Shown one piece after another: positions 51,003 to 54,208 of a stretch of 54,208 bases of DNA; position 1 is the first letter of the stretch, and the number at the start of each line of letters is the position of its first letter. The translations under genes and the position numbers were made by a program. Below the pieces are notes generated by a model that worked only from the letters and a program-made list of their open reading frames with translations, made no database searches and was not told the DNA's origin. The DNA is taken from the NCBI GenBank assembly GCA_938039795.1, contig CALHWU010000164.1, forward strand, positions 1-54,208. Direction: 5' to 3'. Source of the stretch: an uncultured Muribaculaceae bacterium (GTDB lineage: Bacteria; Bacteroidota; Bacteroidia; Bacteroidales; Muribaculaceae).

Positions 51003-51773
51003 TTATTTCTGTTTTAGTTTATTGTTCAGTATGAGTTTCTGCAAAAAACGCAATTGGTCTGCAAAGTAAATACTTTTTTCCGGAAAATTCAAGCTTAACG
51101 TATGGATAATTTCATAAGCCTTCTCGTAACGGCGTCTTTTGATGTAGATTTTGGCCAGACTCTCGCTAAGCATAGAGTCGGGCGGCGGGGCCTGTATTGA
51201 CGACGTCTGACGCCCCGACGCGCGCGGCGGCTCCGGTGCATGATGGTCCACGGCATCCTGCTGGGCTTCGGCCGGCGCATATTTGTCGATGAAAGCATCC
51301 ATCAGACGATCCTGTTCGTCGTGCGGAGCCGGCATCGGCTCGTCGGGATGCTGCTCCTTCTCCTTGATGAGCACCTGCGAATAGTCGGCCACCGGATTGA
51401 ATATCAGCCGTTCGATAAGCGCCTCCTCGGCGGGGTCGATCGTGCCGTAGGCGTTGAGAAAGGTATCAATGGCGGTGTCGGTAGTGGGGGTCTGCGCCTC
51501 CGGAGCAGGAGGATAGAACCCTTCGAGACGTCGGCCTCCGTCGTCGGCCAGGCGCATCATCGCTGTGCGGTCGGCCATGCCGAGCGCCACTCTGGCGGCA
51601 AGCATGCGTCGTTCGTCGGAGTCGGCCGGAAGCCCCGCACGCTGCAGCCGTAGCGCGGCCGGGAGCACAAACCAGGGACAGCTGTCGGCCAGCGCCCCGA
51701 CAAGATCGGCCGTCGGAGCCTCCCCCGACGCCGCCACAGCCATAAATTTCTTGAGTTCGTTGCCGTCAGCCAT
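51003..51773 (-). CDS. TPR-like hypothetical protein between lptE and secG
   Basis: 256 residues from the ATG at 51773; the GTG just before it is also possible but the ATG overlaps the lptE stop by one base (TGATG), a usual coupling. No signal peptide or membrane helix. The middle (about 85-190) is Pro/Asp/Glu-rich and probably disordered. The C-terminal part (SLAKIYIKRRRYEKAYEIIHTLSLNFPEKS, seen as YIKRRRYEKAYEII) is one tetratricopeptide-like unit. The same gene is often found between lptE and secG in Bacteroidales, so a link to envelope assembly is plausible, but the function is unknown. Confidence 0.7.
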   Translation of the reverse strand: MADGNELKKFMAVAASGEAPTADLVGALADSCPWFVLPAALRLQRAGLPADSDERRMLAARVALGMADRTAMMRLADDGGRRLEGFYPPAPEAQTPTTDTAIDTFLNAYGTIDPAEEALIERLIFNPVADYSQVLIKEKEQHPDEPMPAPHDEQDRLMDAFIDKYAPAEAQQDAVDHHAPEPPRASGRQTSSIQAPPPDSMLSESLAKIYIKRRRYEKAYEIIHTLSLNFPEKSIYFADQLRFLQKLILNNKLKQK

Positions 51774-52282
51774 CACCAGTTGCCTAAAGTAGCGTTGAAT
51801 ATCTGTATGACGAGCTCATCGGAGATCTCTTCGCAGAGCTGATCCTGCACCTCCGTGAGCATCTGCGACGAGTCGAAGTCGCGATAGGCCGAGAAGGTCT
51901 GGTCTATGTCGTTGCCGTCCTTCTTGCTGTCGGTATATTTCACCCTGACCGATATGGTCAGGCGCGTCTTCGAGGCATAGGCGTCCTCGTTGACAGCCTG
52001 CGGGCTGAGCGAATAGCCCGTGATCTCCCCCTCCATCACCAGATCGGAATTGCCGTCGGTGGTCTGCAGGCGCGTATTGCGCTGCACGTAGTCGAGCAGC
52101 TTGTTCTCAAACGTCTGCTGCAGCGGCGGATACACCAGAGCGGCGCGGATCGGGAAATTGTCGATGCGCACCGTCTTGTAGACCGTATAGTCGAGCGCGG
52201 CCCCGTTGAGCTTGTAGCTGATGCGGCACGACGACCCTACTGCCAGAAGCAGCACGGCCGCGAGCGCCCTGACCGCCAGCAT
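51773..52282 (-). CDS. lptE: LPS assembly lipoprotein LptE
   Basis: 169 residues from the ATG at 52282, giving a compact lipoprotein signal MLAVRALAAVLLLAVGSSC (Cys19). A GTG at 52324 would add 14 charged residues in front and sit only 5 bases from the -7 box, so I prefer the ATG. YKLNGAALDYTVYKTVRIDNF and RNTRLQTTDGNSDLVMEG, seen as NTRLQ and DLVMEGEI, are typical of the Bacteroidota LptE family. It plugs LptD in the outer membrane for LPS insertion. Confidence 0.87.
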   Translation of the reverse strand: MLAVRALAAVLLLAVGSSCRISYKLNGAALDYTVYKTVRIDNFPIRAALVYPPLQQTFENKLLDYVQRNTRLQTTDGNSDLVMEGEITGYSLSPQAVNEDAYASKTRLTISVRVKYTDSKKDGNDIDQTFSAYRDFDSSQMLTEVQDQLCEEISDELVIQIFNATLGNW

Positions 52283-52329
52283 GCGGCATCGGTCGGCGAG
52301 AGTATGACGTCGGTATCTCTTCACGGCTG

Positions 52330-52337
52330 CAAAGTTA
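52330..52337 (-). promoter_or_regulatory. -7 box for the lptE operon
   Basis: TAACTTTG on the minus strand, 47 bases before the preferred lptE ATG. It separates this unit from the DUF1573 gene upstream. Confidence 0.5.
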
Positions 52338-52371
52338 CGTCAAAAATCCCGCCCCCGCAAGCCTCCGCCCG

Positions 52372-53232
52372 TTATTTCGCCCCTATGGCCTCCCCCGTGA
52401 TATCCACCGCGATCGGACGCCGCTGCGAAGTGACGTAGACAAGCACGTTGCGCTTCACCGCTGTCGGCTTTCCTGCCTCGTAGCTGATGCGTATCAGCGC
52501 GCTGTCGCCCGCTGCAATCGGCGCCTGCGGCCAGTCGACAGCCGTGCAGTTGCACGAGGCGTGCACCTTCACTATCGCCATGGCCTCCGTACCGATGTTT
52601 TTTATCGTTACCGCCGTATCGCGCCGCAGCCTGTAGTCAAACCGACCGAGATCTATCTTCCGTGGCGTGATCTCGACCATGCCTGCCCCCGGGTCGGCGC
52701 TCTCCTTCATGCCTGTGATTTCAGCTATGAAGCGACGCCGCGCCTCCGGATCGGTCGACGGATCGCCATAGGCCGCCACCCGGCCGTCGGGCGCGAGCAG
52801 AGCGTGGCGCAGCCTCGCATTGTCATCCAGAGAGTTGACCGTGCGGAAACTGTCGGCCACATCAAACGCCACGTGTCGTCGGTAGCCGCAGTCGACCATA
52901 TCCGACCTGACACGCCGGCGAAGCGACGGAGCGAACACCAGCGCCACATTGACCCGACCGGGCGCCACGCTGTCGAGAGCATCGGCCAGTTCGGCCCATT
53001 CGCGCAGGGAGAAACGGCACTCCAGGCATCCCGACTCGTCATAATATCCTACGATTGTGAATCGTCCGGCAGGGAGAGCATAGGCGGTGTCTCTTTTCAC
53101 AGCCACCGAGCTAAACTCAAGCGAGCCCGGCAGCTCAAGGCGTTTAGGAGCGTCTGTCACCTCACCGCACCCCGCTGCAGCCAAAAGCAGCAGCGGGGCC
53201 ACGGCAAAGGCATAAAGTTTTTCGCGCCTCAT
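52372..53232 (-). CDS. Lipoprotein with thioredoxin-like N-terminus and DUF1573 domain
   Basis: 286 residues with lipoprotein signal VAPLLLLAAAGC (Cys22). Residues about 50-175 look like a degenerate thioredoxin/TlpA fold: FTIVGYYDESGCLECRFSL has a CxxC (CLEC) in the right place after the second strand, but lacks the usual WCxxC. Residues about 185-284 are DUF1573 (Ig-like: KIDLGRFDYRLRRDTAVTIKNIGTEAM, CNCTAVDWP). Periplasm-facing. It overlaps the upstream 6-bladed propeller gene by 4 bases, a pairing seen repeatedly in Bacteroidales. Disulphide exchange is possible but unproven. Confidence 0.75.
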   Translation of the reverse strand: MRREKLYAFAVAPLLLLAAAGCGEVTDAPKRLELPGSLEFSSVAVKRDTAYALPAGRFTIVGYYDESGCLECRFSLREWAELADALDSVAPGRVNVALVFAPSLRRRVRSDMVDCGYRRHVAFDVADSFRTVNSLDDNARLRHALLAPDGRVAAYGDPSTDPEARRRFIAEITGMKESADPGAGMVEITPRKIDLGRFDYRLRRDTAVTIKNIGTEAMAIVKVHASCNCTAVDWPQAPIAAGDSALIRISYEAGKPTAVKRNVLVYVTSQRRPIAVDITGEAIGAK

Positions 53233-54208
53233 TTCCGCTTGAAATAGAATTTGGCGAGCATCGGATTGGCCTCCTCCACGTCGATATCCTCTAGACTCAT
53301 CCCTTCCGGCAGATAGTCTTTGTAATATTGAAAATGATCTGGGAAAACCACTTCCAGAATATAATCGTCGGTCATATCCTTTACGTTGCCTTGAAGCATT
53401 CCGCCGTTAAGGCCATCAAAAACATAGGGCCTGTCATCTTTCAAGTCATATAGTATTCTGTAACAAGTCAGCTCCAGATCTTTGGGAGGATTACTCTTAT
53501 CGAAGTCAGCATTCATCCTGACACGGACATAAGCATATCGATCTGTAACCTGATAGTTGCCAAAAAAACATCTAATTCCAAGATCTGAAAAAAATTCCCG
53601 ATCACGGCTCATATTCACTTCAGGATTGGAATCCAGCGGCTTGTCATATTTAACGAAAGTCTCTTCGGAGGTCATAATGTTTCCGAAATTCCATTCAAAC
53701 CGTTTTATAACCGTATCCGGACGGATCTCAAACACATTAGGCCCAAACATAAACCCTGCATAAAGCCTACCTTTGTATTCCGTGAGCACAGCATCAGCCC
53801 TAAGAATATCAATATTATGTACTGGAACCCGATGGTTGTGAAGCACGCGTGAGAAATCCTTGTCAACAAATGCGACAGGTGTATCATCCTCATCCCAGTC
53901 AGTGGATGTCCACGTCATCCAACATGTGTCATTATAGCTGACCAAATTCTGATAATTCCTGCGATACGCCAGACTATGCCTGTCAATAAACTTACCATCA
54001 GAAGCATAATCATAGACATAACCGAATGGACAAAGAATACTTATGTCGCCATTTGATTTATCTATATCGAAATCCGTGACATATATATACTCACCGGGGC
54101 CACGGCCTCTCCGACCGATGGAATTGACAAACGATCCGTCAGAATTGAATTTCAAAACCCTGTTGACATCAAACAGATAGATAAAACTATCCGTCTCAAT
54201 CACTCGTC
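53229..54208 (-). CDS. 6-bladed beta-propeller protein, N-terminus beyond the window
   Basis: The frame is open to the right edge, so the start and any lipoprotein signal are missing; about 325 C-terminal residues are visible. FNSDGSFVNSIGRRGRGPGEY followed by DIDKSNGDISIL (motif GRGPGEY...GDISI) is the blade signature of the Bacteroidales 6-bladed beta-propeller family, also present in the gene at 44470-45618. The DNA is visibly richer in A and T than anything nearby, with codons such as AAA, TTT and ATA frequent. It is translationally coupled to the DUF1573 lipoprotein. Function unknown. Confidence 0.8.
   Translation of the reverse strand, partial: RVIETDSFIYLFDVNRVLKFNSDGSFVNSIGRRGRGPGEYIYVTDFDIDKSNGDISILCPFGYVYDYASDGKFIDRHSLAYRRNYQNLVSYNDTCWMTWTSTDWDEDDTPVAFVDKDFSRVLHNHRVPVHNIDILRADAVLTEYKGRLYAGFMFGPNVFEIRPDTVIKRFEWNFGNIMTSEETFVKYDKPLDSNPEVNMSRDREFFSDLGIRCFFGNYQVTDRYAYVRVRMNADFDKSNPPKDLELTCYRILYDLKDDRPYVFDGLNGGMLQGNVKDMTDDYILEVVFPDHFQYYKDYLPEGMSLEDIDVEEANPMLAKFYFKRK

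Noticed and set aside
52283..52324. The GTG at 52324 as start of lptE
   Set aside because: It would add a charged stretch before the lipoprotein signal and lie within 5 bases of the -7 box; the ATG at 52282 gives a normal signal peptide.
1..54208. tRNA, rRNA, insertion sequence, integrase or prophage genes
   Set aside because: I looked through the intergenic stretches and the predicted proteins and found no cloverleaf, transposase, integrase or phage structural motif.

Overview
The window is a gene-dense, high-GC piece of a Bacteroidales chromosome. A gut lineage such as Muribaculaceae is my best guess at family level, not proven. Reasons: Bacteroidota-type promoters (TTTG, 19-21 bp, TAnnTTTG) precede several genes; the sialate-catabolism operon has the Bacteroides lyase/epimerase/transporter composition; glycine-lipid acyltransferases, DUF4199/DUF6452/DUF6048 proteins, 6-bladed beta-propeller lipoproteins and a DcaP-like porin are all families typical of this order. 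No rRNA, tRNA, CRISPR, insertion sequence, prophage or SusC/SusD pair was seen.

Layout. 1-3031 (+): histidine genes hisB(partial)-hisH-hisA-hisF-hisIE. 3042-10292 (-): a small Trp-rich lipoprotein, then a sialate operon read nanT, nanL, nanE and a three-domain esterase/mutarotase. 10526-12315: a frameshifted iron-dependent alcohol dehydrogenase and recR. 12316-12939: the only large intergenic region, AT-rich with hairpins and a clear panC promoter. 12940-19953 (+): panC-panD-ffh-folD-capA-like-glsA-like-sulfatase. 20001-24932: a bile-salt-hydrolase-family enzyme (-), nfo, an unknown membrane-anchored protein (-), tsaD and cinA. 25055-27523 (-): S9 peptidase. 27634-34987 (+): beta-galactosidase (GH2), alpha-galactosidase (GH27), GH95 fucosidase-type enzyme. 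34911-37072 (-): a kinase fused to a RapZ C-terminal domain, plus a MurU-like nucleotidyltransferase. 37167-42944 (+): tatA-tatC, glsB-like, DUF4199-GT2-DUF6452-DUF6048 and an SDR. 42949-47090: tandem SGNH esterase (-), propeller lipoprotein (+), DcaP-like porin (-). 47148-54208 (-): ArgC-like protein, argR, LolC/E-type permease, rbfA, secG, TPR-like protein, lptE, DUF1573 lipoprotein and a truncated 6-bladed propeller protein.

How the genes fit together. Much of the accessory content fits foraging on host or dietary glycans: sialate deacetylation, mutarotation, uptake and cleavage; beta-galactose, alpha-galactose and fucose removal; a serine-type sulfatase; and a bile-salt-hydrolase-family enzyme. 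The rest is housekeeping (histidine, pantothenate, one-carbon metabolism, SRP, Tat, Sec, LPS transport, tRNA t6A). The most unusual items are the AmgK-like kinase fused to the RapZ C-terminal domain next to MurU, the ArgC-like protein beside ArgR that lacks the catalytic cysteine and part of the substrate loop, the SGNH-SGNH-Kelch fusion in the sialate operon, several genes whose promoter -7 box almost touches the start codon, and a seven-unit 9-bp repeat running through a stop codon upstream of argR.
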